Below are positions 54,493-63,719 of a stretch of 64,000 nucleotides of DNA, piece after piece. The stretch is from Petunia secreta (lineage: Eukaryota; Streptophyta; Magnoliopsida; Solanales; Solanaceae). The DNA lies in the NCBI GenBank assembly GCA_029990175.1, contig JARKIP010000035.1, forward strand, positions 37,834,001 through 37,898,000, read 5' to 3'. Below the pieces are notes generated by a model that saw only the letters and a list, made by a program, of their open reading frames with translations, had not been told where the DNA came from and made no database searches. The position numbers and the translations under genes are program-made. Position 1 is the stretch's first letter. Every line of letters begins with the position of its first letter.

Positions 54493-55243
54493 TGGTGCAA
54501 TGCAAATCCCGAAGGGGTTGCTAGCACAAACGCGGAAGAACAAACAAGAAGATAAAAGATAGAAGCAAGACAAAACTTGCTTCTTCCGAAAGAACAGTGA
54601 GGAACCTGTCTCAAAGCTCAATCGAAAGGGATACAAGGATCACCTATACTATGCAACAATCCTCAAGAGAACATTGCCTCTTGCAAACTGAATGATCAAG
54701 AGGAATGTTCAATCGGACTAACCGAAAGCCACAAGTCCTTAAAAGCCCTCACCGGGGTTTTGCTCACGACGGAGACAAGAAGAAATGTGCTCGGCACTTT
54801 CATTCAATTCATCAATATTCAAAAACTAGGTGTCTACAATGAAAGGAAACAAGGTTTATATAGGAAATACTAAGGGTAAACTAGTAAAAGGGTCACAGGC
54901 GACCAATAGAAATAAGCCACAAAGGGCTGAATTAAATTGTGTTCGGCAGACTTTGACTTCGGTAAGCCTTGGCTTCGGTTCCCGATTGTCTGCTCGAACA
55001 CACTTGTTGCCTTCGGACGCTCAATTGTCTTCGAGCTCATTGTCCTCGGTCACTTTGCCTTCGGGCTCAAATCTGAAGATAATGCCTTCGATTCTTGAGC
55101 TCGGCCACTCAACTTCGGAGCAATTGTTTTCCTTCGGCCAGGCTAAGTGAACATGCACATCGTGCAGCAGCTTGGCTTGGCTTCTTGTCATCGGTCTCCT
55201 CGGTGGATCGAACACTTGATCAGCACGTGTTCGGGCTGCATCA
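54493..55243 (-). repeat. 5' LTR of E11
   Basis: A 751-bp LTR, equal in length to the left copy. Confidence 0.95.
54855..54862 (-). promoter_or_regulatory. TATA box in E11 5' LTR
   Basis: TATATAAA on the minus strand, about 385 nt into the sense LTR. Because the LTRs are nearly identical, the promoter is probably still as it was at insertion. Confidence 0.6.
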
Positions 55244-55569
55244 GGGGGTAGGCGGTCCGCCTCCCCCCACTAGGCGGTCCGCCTCCTGTGGTTCTTCAAG
55301 CTGAGGCGCTTCGCCTCCTCCTGATAAAATCTCTCGATTATTGTAGGCGCTCCGCCTCCATGCTGAGGCGCTCCGCCTCATCCTGGGACTTGTGAAAGAG
55401 TCTCAAAATGAGCTTGGGATGGCTCCCCTTGGAGCCCAAGCGGTCCTCCATCCATGGTGCTCCAATGCATGATCTTCAATATGGTTCCGGAGCCCTTCAC
55501 TTGCATCCTTTGTGCCCTCGAGCTTGGCTCTTGATGGTTGGCGCTTTGGCTCCAATTTGCCCGGCATCA
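55244..55569 (-). repeat. 5' LTR of E9, distal part, with GC hairpin array
   Basis: Starts with the second GGGGG copy. It contains five GC hairpin units (55249-55384), one fewer than the left LTR because of a small deletion. It ends CCGGCATCA, followed by TTGCC. Confidence 0.92.
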
Positions 55570-55574
55570 TTGCC

Positions 55575-57580
55575 CCCATCCTTTATTTCTTTTTTTTTTC
55601 CTTTTGCTTTGGACATGTTTTTTATTCTTCTTTTCCCCGTTGTTTCATAACCCTTCATAGGCTCTCAAACGGTTGTTTCAATCATATCATTCATTCTCTT
55701 TTTTGTCGATTCTTTTCTTTCATTTTTCTTAAGTTCATTCTCTTCATCATTGCTAATCAAAGGTCAAGCTCACAATTATTTAAGTACATAGGGGAAAACA
55801 AAGTGCTCAAAGTGTAGTGGACACCATAGGACTTAGGAAAATACACTTGAGTTAAAGCTAAAAATCAGGCATTTCCCTACTCTCCTAATGGTTTACTTTT
55901 CCATCACATAATGTGTCATCAGGCTCTAGCTATAATGAATTAAGCTAAGCAATTTTCTTCTCTTTTTCTACAACTAAAAACTATCTAAAAGGAATAAATA
56001 GAATAAATACCCGGTTCAAAAATACATCCCATGGAAAAGAACCGATGCACAAAGAAAAACCACGGAGAATTATTATCTACTCTAATTATGACTAGAAAAA
56101 CTAAAAAAAGACTAAACTAAAAAGTAACTCATTTTTTTTGGTATTTTCCTGTTTTCTATTTTTGATATTTTTTTTATTGGTAAAATCTAAACTAGAAGCA
56201 ATAAAAAATTAAAAATATCAATTGATAAGCTAAAAAAATTATACATCAAAATATAGGAATCCCTCAGCCTACACTTAATATTATGCAATGTCCTCAATGC
56301 ACGAACAATTAAAAAGCAAGCAGGGCGATAAGAAACTTCCCTTATGTAGCCGACAGGGGCTCCACCACACCAGGTGAAGATCAGACTAGCTATGTTCCTT
56401 GCATTTGTTCGTTTGCTTGTTTCAGCTGTTTGTTTCATTGTGCATAGCACCAGTACGACTACATATGTTCAACATCGAATAAGACAGCCTCTCAAAGTCC
56501 TTAGGCATGTAGGATGCACACGCAAAGATTCTACCTTGCAACAATTATGACACAAAGCGACGGAAGCAACTAACAGAGTAGTAACTATTTAAGAAACCTC
56601 AGCATTACATGAGTGGAATTGTTAATAGTGACTACTGCACCCCGCACTTATGTTATACAATCTCATAAAGTATTTTAAAACAATTCATGAAGCAGGAGAG
56701 ACAGAAAACAGAGCTAGCTAACAGTAGTAAAAAGGGAAGTGTCATTGTCCGCAAAATTAAGACATGTTGCATGTGTCGTGCACCATCAGTCAAGCTTATT
56801 CAACCCGCGAACTAGCCCCTCGACCAATCACTCCACAGTATGTAGCATCAACATATTATTGCTTAGCTACTCAGACTTCGCTACAACAGCTCAATCTTCA
56901 GCTAGGCATTTTATCGAGCATCGAATGTCCGCGCATCTCAACAGCCTATAGTACTCCTATTTGGTTCGAATTAAACCCTCCCAACTACTGGGAATTCATC
57001 AATCATCAGCATCAGCGCATCCCCGAGCTTCCTACAAGCAGATACCAAACATTCACCAACAGATTCTCACTACATTTTAGTAAACAGTATAAGTAAAAGC
57101 TTAGCTCTGGGGAAACAAGAGTGGGGATCACAGCAGCAAAGATGTAGACGAGTGGAGACAGAATCAAGGAGATGAGAGGGGAGAAGAGAATCATACCTGG
57201 ACAAGCAGCAAGTAAGAGCAGGTGGTAGTGTACGTGCATTGAGTTCTTAGCCACAGAGTGAAGAAGCAGCATTCTTTTTTACTTATTATTTTTTTACCTT
57301 TTTTTTTCTCAGCAGGTAGTACTTATTATTTAAACAATTTCATTCTTTTTATTCTTTACAATTTTTTAAAATTTAAATATAAAAACTAACTAACAAAGGA
57401 AAGTAATAAAGCATGGGTTGTCTCACATGAAGCGCTTAATTTAACATCGCGACACAACGTGGATAAACTTCACCACTTTTGTCTCCACTTTGAATTAATA
57501 AATCATCTTCCGAATTAGGTTTCAAGCTTGCGACTATACTCCCGGGGTGGTGGCACAAACCCAAAAATACCGAGAAATAA
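55575..57580 (-). other. E10 interior without a recognisable gene
   Basis: About 2 kb of AT-rich sequence with homopolymer T runs and only short frames, none conserved or domain-bearing by eye. It lies between the E10 ORF and the E9 insertion, the position of a long 3' untranslated part. Confidence 0.5.
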
Positions 57581-58467
57581 TTATCGCATTTTGCACCTCT
57601 TAGCCTTTAAATAAGGGATGTCGTTTTGTCTTCTTGGCCTCACAAACTTTAGAATATAGGCACTTTGTTCCTCCTCCCTCGACTTCTCAATTGGCTCGGA
57701 TGGCTCGATTTCCATGTCGCAAACCAAACATAATGTTGAAAAGTGCCCAAGATGAGGTCCTATGTGCTCCAACTCTAAAATTTCTTTATTTTTGACTTCA
57801 TTACTTTTAAGCGCATTAGAATCTTCAAAATTTATATTTTTCACTTCTTCGCTAGAGTCTAATACGACTTTCTCAACCACATCATCATTAACTGTTATAA
57901 GGTCGAATGGTAGTAATTTCACTTTTTGCTCCTCAACTAGGCTCCTAAGCTCTTCTTCTAGCTTAAATATACTATCCACGAAAACTGGTAATTGAGCATT
58001 AGACCCCTCAATCATATCACTCAAATTCGCCTCCAAATCATGAATAGCCAGGCAAAATTTGTCAATTTCTTCTTCGAGCTCCACTCTTTCTTCCATAAAT
58101 TGTCTCTTCATATTTGTAAGTTCACTCTTAAAATCCTCATAAGCTTCTAAGAGTTGTGTTTCATCCTTAAGCCAAGTGATGCTTACAATCTTCACTTTAT
58201 CGCTCCTGTCAAACTCACTAATACCATTAGAATCATCACAAAAATTATTGGGGGAAAGAGTATGACACTTAGGACAATAATTTCACCAACCACCACACAA
58301 TTTACAAAAGTTCTAATCAAAGGTGGTAGAAAATTCACATAACTAGTCTCGTAGGGTTGAAAGAATTGGACAATTCTCCAACAAGTGGGTTCCTCCGCAA
58401 AGTAGATAAAAAATCATCAAAATTAGAATTACAACTACTCGACCAATTTTTATTACTAGATGTCATG
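57581..58467 (-). pseudogene. E10 ORF: coiled-coil protein of unknown function
   Basis: A plausible start is MTSSNKNWSSSCNSNF at 58467. After frame breaks a Cys motif follows (CKLCGG, a stop, then CPKCHTLS, about 58270-58310). A 204-codon open stretch (57581-58195) is then rich in Glu, Lys and Leu: EAYEDFKSELTNMKRQFMEE and LEEEIDKFCLAIHDLEANLS look coiled-coil. The tail has ELEHIGPHLGHFSTLCLVCD and RPRRQNDIPYLKAKRCKMR. The first codon of the open stretch is GTG, so it is not a real start. No gag, RT or integrase signature. I do not recognise the family. Confidence 0.55.
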
Positions 58468-58577
58468 ATAACAAATAACACAATAGTAAACTAGACTAAA
58501 TAAAAACTAAATAAATAAAAAAAACTTGAATAGATAAAAAGTAAAAGTCTAGTTTAGAAAAATAGTTAATTTCTAAG

Positions 58578-58595
58578 TCCCCGGCAACGGCGCCA
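58578..58595 (-). other. PBS of E10 (tRNA-Asp)
   Basis: Reverse complement TGGCGCCGTTGCCGGGGA, 18 bases matching the 3' end of plant tRNA-Asp, six bases from the LTR. Confidence 0.88.
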
Positions 58596-58601
58596 AAAAC
58601 T

Positions 58602-59816
58602 TGTTGCTCCTAAACGCACACGCAAGTATACATGGTCGACAAGTAATAAAGTGATAAGATCGAGTATCGTTTCCCACAAAGACTTATGACTAACTATCAA
58701 CTAAATCAAACTATTCCTAATTATCTAAAAGAGCAAAGATTGCGATAGTTTATTGAGACTTATCTAACTAAAATTAACTAATAAATTTAAAGGATTAACT
58801 AATAAACTAGAACAAGTAGAAAGTCGAATTTAATAAGAGATAAAGTTCCAGGGTTATGGAAAATCTACGAATCCTGTTGAATTCTTCAGTTAATTCAACT
58901 TAATTAATTTATCTGGGTTACTAATCGACAGGGTTAATATTGCTCACAAGACTCTTCCGATATCTTGCTTGCCTATTCAAGCTAATCCAACACCTATATT
59001 CCTATGGAATCAGAAGTTAACAAGAACACATTAATAATTCCTGTATAATGATTAAGCAAGGCGAATAGGTATATTCCTATCCTTATCCGCGAATCTATTC
59101 CCTGATGCCTAGGTTTAAGAACAAGCTCTATTAAATCCTATTGCAATCAAGAATTCCCTTTCTCAAGTTCAATTCAAGATTCATAAATAGTATTTAATTG
59201 GTGATCATGCAATCAAATAATTAAGATCAGGATATAATAAATAATCCAATATGATAAACTAATAAAATCAAATTAATATCCGAAATTCAACATAGATGGA
59301 GAATCCCACAACTCTAGAACTAACAAACTAAATAAAGAAAAAGAGAAGAAAAGAGAAAAACTCAATGAAGAGCCTCCAAGCCGTGGCTGCCTTGCTGCCC
59401 TTGTGTCCCCCCGTGTATCCTCCAAAATCTTATGTAATTGAGCTTATATAGAGTATAAAATTGTACGAAAAACTATTTCTAATTTTCTTAGAATAAATAG
59501 AACATGATACTTCCAAATCCACATTGCTTTAGAAAACCATCTTTCCCACCTAGCTTTGCTTCGGGATATTAAAACACGTGCTTCCACTTTTCAAGTTTGG
59601 CTGATCAGAAGCTCTCTCTCCGAATTCCTCCAGACTTGAACTTTGTTTGGTTCCTTCTAATCTAACAATTATCTCCTAAGCCACCAAATAACAATCCGTT
59701 AGAGCAACCTACAGAATTAAATCATGTTGGGCCTAATTGACATTGAAAATCACAAAAAACATGTAAAATTATGGAAAGTTCAATATCAAGACACATGTAA
59801 TATATGCACAACATCA
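58602..59816 (-). repeat. 5' LTR of E10
   Basis: A 1215-bp LTR, the right copy of 41764-42982. TATA-like sequence (minus TATATAAG) near 59442-59449. Confidence 0.86.
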
Positions 59817-60085
59817 CTGATCCAACGCACCTCCTCCTAATAAGAGTTAACTTTTTGTGTCCTGAGACACGACAGAAATTGAAGACGCCGAAGCGAAATT
59901 GGCGTGCATGTATGCACTGTTCCAGAAGACAAAGAGGTGTACGAGAGAAGATAATTGTGTATATATACAATTTAACAATATCAAAGCAGTAACATTCAAC
60001 TTATCAAGGCAATATTCATACAAATATTCAAAAGCCGAAAGACGTCAAATTGTTAAAGACTGAGATTCTCAGCTTTTCACTGGTA
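59817..60085 (-). other. Leader of Ogre element E7 (right part)
   Basis: Non-coding. It continues 41091-41763 across E10 and leads to the Ogre PBS. Confidence 0.6.
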
Positions 60086-60105
60086 GCTCCCCAGCGGAAT
60101 CGCCA
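60086..60105 (-). other. PBS of Ogre element E7 (tRNA-Arg)
   Basis: Reverse complement begins TGGCGATTCCGCTGGGGAGC, the tRNA-Arg-type primer site used by Ogre elements, four bases from the LTR start. Confidence 0.78.
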
Positions 60106-60109
60106 AGGC

Positions 60110-60172
60110 TGTCACACTCTCTTATTCCACATGCCCGCTTGTGGAAGGACGTTTCGGGTTTAGGAAGTGCTT
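60110..60172 (-). repeat. Stub of the E7 5' LTR
   Basis: Starts TGTCACACTCTC on the + strand. Only about 60 bp can be assigned before unrelated integrase sequence begins. Ogre LTRs are usually kilobases long, so it looks truncated or internally replaced. The exact right limit is uncertain. Confidence 0.5.
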
Positions 60173-60370
60173 ATGCTGAGCGAACCATTCAGACGCGCAA
60201 GGATATGTTGAGAGCTTGTATCCTAGATTTTAAACGCAATAGGGAAGAGCATTTACCAATGACAGAATTTGCCTATAATAACAGCTATTAGTCCAGCATT
60301 TAAATAGCATGATATGAAGCCTTGCACGAATGTAAATGCAGGTTGCCTATAGGTTCGTTTAATGAAAAGT
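60173..60370 (+). pseudogene. Integrase fragment of a Ty3 element (plus strand)
   Basis: About 66 codons: AERTIQTRKDMLRACILDFK, EHLPMTEFAYNNSY, then stops, then YEALHECKCRLPIGSF. This is the end of a Tekay-type integrase core, similar to E5 at 16330-16530 but a different copy. No LTR or other domain is attached. Confidence 0.78.
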
Positions 60371-60559
60371 GAGTGTATTACTTCGACACAAATATGGTCG
60401 GGGCTATGCAAAGTTGGATCCTAGATGGATCTTATTGTAAAACTAAGTAGAATAGCATTTTTATTGAATAAAAGAAAGGCACATGGCCAATAAAAGTTTT
60501 ATTAAACTTTAATAACAACGACAGGGGCTAAGTTTCCTTTTGAAAGAAATAAAGAACAA
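60371..60559. other. Unassigned AT-rich stretch
   Basis: No feature recognised. Confidence 0.4.
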
Positions 60560-61745
60560 GAAAAGAGAAAATATGTGTCTCGAGTAAAATGGCCTATTGA
60601 CCTTTCAGGAGTAGTAGTTTTTAAGCTAAGTGACTTTCCAGCTGTTTGGAATAGCTGTTCCTTCCATGTCCTCAAGGGTATACACACCTTTTCCAACTAT
60701 GCCTCAGATCTTGTACGGTCCTTCCCAGTTGGAGCTAGCTTGCCTGCGTTGGCCTCTTTGGTGTTCTGAGATACTTTGTGAAGGAGCAGGTCTCCTATGT
60801 CAAAAGAACACAAGCTGGTCCGCACATTTTAGTACTGCTCCGCCCGTTGCATCTGGGCTGCTAAGGCCGCTATCTATCAGTACTTGTCCAGGAAGTCAAG
60901 TGAGGCTTCCAAAGCCTCGTTCATTGGTCCCTCTTCGGTGAACGACCAACGTAGGCTGAATTCACGTATCTCTACGGGGATCAGCAAGAATCGATTTTTC
61001 ACCGTGCTGTCATTTGTCATGGTGCCATAGGCCCACAGAACCCCTGGCAGCTCCTCCATCCATTTCCTTTCAGCTTCCTTGAGTCGCTTCTTTAACCTTT
61101 CTGCAACAGTCTTATTTGAAGGCTCGGCTTGACATTTAGCCATAGGGTGATAAGGCATTGATGTTATCCTTTTGATCTTAAATTCCTTCAAGAACGTTGT
61201 GATCTCAACTCCTATAAATTGGTCCATTATTACAAGTGATCTCGTAAGGAATTCCAAATCGGTACATGATATTTTTTCAAAATCTACTGTATCACCTCAC
61301 ACTCTCAGATTCGAGCGTAAGCTGCTGCTTCGACCCACTTAGTGAAGTAGTCGGTCATGATGTGCAATTTGATGCCTCCGCGTGCCTTAGGCTTAGGTCC
61401 CACGATCTCCATCCCCCATTTATGAAAGGCTACAGTGCAATTACGGAGTGTAAAGGATCTACTGGCTGATTAAATGCATGGGAGAATAGCTGACAGCTAT
61501 GGCACACTCGGAAAAATTTGCTTGCATCGTCTTGCATTCAGGGCTAGAAATAGCCTGCTCTGATGACCTTTTGAGCCAGTGATCTTCCTGCAGAGTTGTT
61601 CCCGCACTATCCTCTGTGGATCTCCCTCAGCACATACTCGGCTTCTGATGGTCCTAGGCATTTAGCCAATGGGCCGATAAACATCCAACAAAGAGGGTTA
61701 TTTCTAGCTATAGATTTACCTAGTCCTGATTATGATAAAACATAA
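60560..61745 (-). pseudogene. Tat/Ogre-type integrase relic
   Basis: Right to left: ECLGPSEAEYVLREIH-like linker, zinc-binding part with CHSCQLFSHAF, INGGWRSWDLSL, TDYFTKWVEAAA, then an open stretch at 60877-61257 (TTFLKEFKIKRITSMPYHPM, LPGVLWAYGT, IPVEIREFSLRW). The tail follows (RTWKEQLFQTAGKSLSLK, from the EDMEG(T)...PNSWK motif of Tat elements). Several stops and frameshifts. The catalytic D-N-G-P-Q-F motif is degraded (VIMDQFIG). It is not part of E7 as mapped, because it lies outside E7's 5' LTR. Confidence 0.75.
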
Positions 61746-61989
61746 AAACTAATAAGGTCGTGAGCCTGTTTACTCAAGGCGGTGATACAAGCTAACCCTA
61801 ACTAGGAGACTATAAACCTTAAAGCGGTGGATGTAATGCCTTGCGTCCCATGGCCCGTGCTTGCTGAGCGGCCATGGCTTGAAGAGCAGGCATGTATCCT
61901 TTGCACCTGGTGACTTGTAGGCAAAGTGTAGTCTTCGCCAGCTGGACTCGTGTCCTCGTGGTCATAGGTGGCGTATTTTTACCCACACA
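61746..61989. other. Unassigned stretch
   Basis: Nothing recognised apart from short frames. Confidence 0.4.
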
Positions 61990-62780
61990 GTCCCTATAAT
62001 GTTTAATCATCCTTCTCAAGAGATGAATGACTTCTGTAGTGGATCACCCAGGCATGAACCCGAATTGGTTCTCAGAAATAGACACATCCCTCCTCTTCTT
62101 CATCTCAACCATGCTCTCCCAAACTTTCATAATATGAATTAATAGTTTGATACCCCTATAGTTGTTGCAATTCAAAATATCACCCTTATTATTATACAAT
62201 GAAAATCATAATACTCCACATCCATTCGTCAGGCTTTTTCTCCATTCTAAAGATGACATTAAACAACCTAGTTATCCACTACAAGCCTTCTCTGCCCGCG
62301 TTTGTTCGAAATTCCATTGGGATCTCATCTAGCTTAGTTGCTCATTCCCTTGCATTTTACGGATTGCCCCCTTAGCCTCCTCAATTCTTATTTGGCTACA
62401 ATATCCAAAATCTCGGTTACTCTCTGAGTTAGCTAACTGACCCAACTCAATATGTCTGTCTCCCTCTGTGTTTAAGAGTCTATGGAAGTGATCCTACCAT
62501 CATCAGCTAATATGGGCCTCTTCCTCCAACACCATTGCATCCTCGTCTTTAATGCACCTCATTTGGTCTAAGTCGCCAGCTCGCCTCTCCGTTGCCTTTT
62601 GGAGCCCATACAACTTCATACTCCCACCATTATCTGCTATTTTTTATACATGCATCCATAAGCTACCGTTTATGCCGTTTAAACTATTCTTTCGCTTCCT
62701 TTTTTGCAGCCTTATATCTTTCCTTATTCGTCCTGTTTTTCTCCTTGTCACTGCTCTTCATTAACTTCAATAAATATTTT
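61990..62780 (-). pseudogene. LINE reverse-transcriptase relic (RTE-like)
   Basis: Readable in pieces from right to left: DEIPMEFRTNAG, FNVIFRMEKKPDEW, GDILNCNNYRGIKLL, MKVWESMVEMKKRRDVSI, SENQFGFMPG and STTEVIHLLRRMIKHYRD. This is the fingers-to-palm part of a plant RTE-type non-LTR reverse transcriptase. It breaks off before the F/YxDD active site. Multiple stops. No endonuclease or poly(A) tail seen. Confidence 0.78.
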
Positions 62781-62899
62781 CATAGTGTTGTGAATACTTA
62801 ATACTAAAAATATTACAAAAACGCTATCCTCATATCATATCTTCCTATTAGTTGATTATCGATAGATTCACCTCCACTAGTCTACTAGCAATCCATAAT

Positions 62900-63530
62900 C
62901 AAGCAATCTCAGTATAGATTCTGATGCAATGGTCTTTTTTAAATTAGCAAAAGTATCTTTACCAGTATCATACCACCCCTACATGATATCTATGTTCATC
63001 AAATCATTCAATATAGAAGCTTGTTTTTAGTATCCAACAATAACTTTGTTTAATAATCGCCAACCCAAGAAATTATCTCACTTCTTTGACATTAAAAGTG
63101 GCATGCCGATCAACAGTAGATTGCACCTTTTTAGGATCCATTCAGTCTTGGTGGTTGCTTACCGAATGGCCTTAGAATATAAATGTTTTCTTCATAAATT
63201 CAACTTTCTCCTTTGCCATAGGGGGTGATCACATACATGGAACTATGTTTAGACAAGATTATTTCATAATCATTACACTTCAAGATGAGGCACATGCACC
63301 ACCTTATTCTGTCCATAAAGTCAATACCGGGAATCAGGTAAAAATCTTCAAGAGTGATCACTATCAAGTTGGCCTTGGCAAAGCAACTTTCCATCAGAAG
63401 GAATATTGTACGACGTCTTTACAACTACCTGGGCCTTTGGCATTGGCCGCTTTTATTTTACTTGGGCACGTTCTCACCCTGAGTATGTGTCTTGCTGCAA
63501 CAAAGGTGTTGGTTCCTTGGTGTCCTTGAT
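62900..63530 (-). pseudogene. Ty3 protease to RT-thumb relic with internal deletion
   Basis: An open part (63200-63394) reads LEDFYLIPGIDFMDRI, the end of a retropepsin, then a Cys/Ser stretch and YVITPYGKGES. Immediately after, the sequence reads MDPKKVQSTVDRHATFNVKE with stops, which is the RT thumb just before the connection domain. RT fingers and palm are therefore missing. Clade unclear. Confidence 0.62.
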
Positions 63531-63719
63531 ACCATCCATGGCAGCCTAACTTAATTAAAAAACATAGATGCAACCTTGGACATCAACTACAATTATAAAT
63601 TTATGAAGCATTGGAAGCACCAAAAAGGCCATTAAGTAAATCTCAAGTTAGATAGTTGCAAGAGAACGTTGATGTGAAGCTTTTGATTATGGAAGAGGAG
63701 CTCGAGTTAAATAGAAAGA
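63531..63719. other. Flank of the CACTA element
   Basis: No gene or repeat recognised. Confidence 0.4.

Larger units (their letters stand above)
47745..55243 (-). mobile_element. E11, young, nearly intact CRM-like retrotransposon
   Basis: 7499 bp. LTRs of 751 bp each (47745-48495 and 54493-55243) differ at only about three positions by eye. TSD GGGGG perfect (47740-47744 and 55244-55248). The empty target exists in E9's other LTR. Gag-protease and RT-RNase H-integrase are open except for two in-frame stops (51132 and 48576). Confidence 0.96.
43558..55569 (-). mobile_element. E9, non-autonomous CRM-related element carrying E11
   Basis: LTR left 43558-44390, interior 44391-47242, right LTR 47243-47744 plus 55244-55569 (split by E11). 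The TSD TTGCC is perfect (43553-43557 and 55570-55574). PBS, PPT, leader stem-loop and GC hairpin arrays are all CRM-type and closest to E2 and E3. There is no gag-pol. Inserted into E10. Confidence 0.93.
41764..59816 (-). mobile_element. E10, Athila-like non-autonomous element carrying E9
   Basis: Direct LTRs 41764-42982 (1219 bp) and 58602-59816 (1215 bp), with a tRNA-Asp PBS next to the right LTR, so the element is minus-strand. Without E9 the interior is about 3.6 kb and has no pol. A tRNA-Asp primer is typical of Athila. The flanks CTAAC (41759-41763) and CTGAT (59817-59821) match at only three of five positions, so the TSD is decayed or the ends have shifted. Both flanks are Ogre E7 leader. 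Confidence 0.78.
31357..60172 (-). mobile_element. E7, Ogre/Tat retrotransposon, outermost host of the stack
   Basis: Pieces from right to left: LTR start (60110), tRNA-Arg PBS, leader (59817-60085 and 41091-41763, split by E10), ORF1 (39915-41090 and 33540-34152, split by E8), spacer, and gag up to 31357, where E6 interrupts it. An extra ORF before gag with a tRNA-Arg primer is the known Ogre layout. Pol must lie off-window. All frames carry stops, so this is an old element. Confidence 0.82.

Noticed and set aside
58578..58595. Sequence matching the 3' end of tRNA-Asp (and tRNA-Arg at 60086), suggesting tRNA genes
   Set aside because: Only the primer-site length matches, there is no cloverleaf, and each lies next to an LTR boundary.
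41764..59816. The 1.2-kb pair at 41764 and 58602 as a simple segmental duplication
   Set aside because: TG...CA ends and a primer site beside the right copy identify LTRs of one element.
60877..61257. Continuation of Ogre E7 pol
   Set aside because: It lies outside E7's 5' LTR and PBS. Pol of a minus-strand E7 should be left of 31357.
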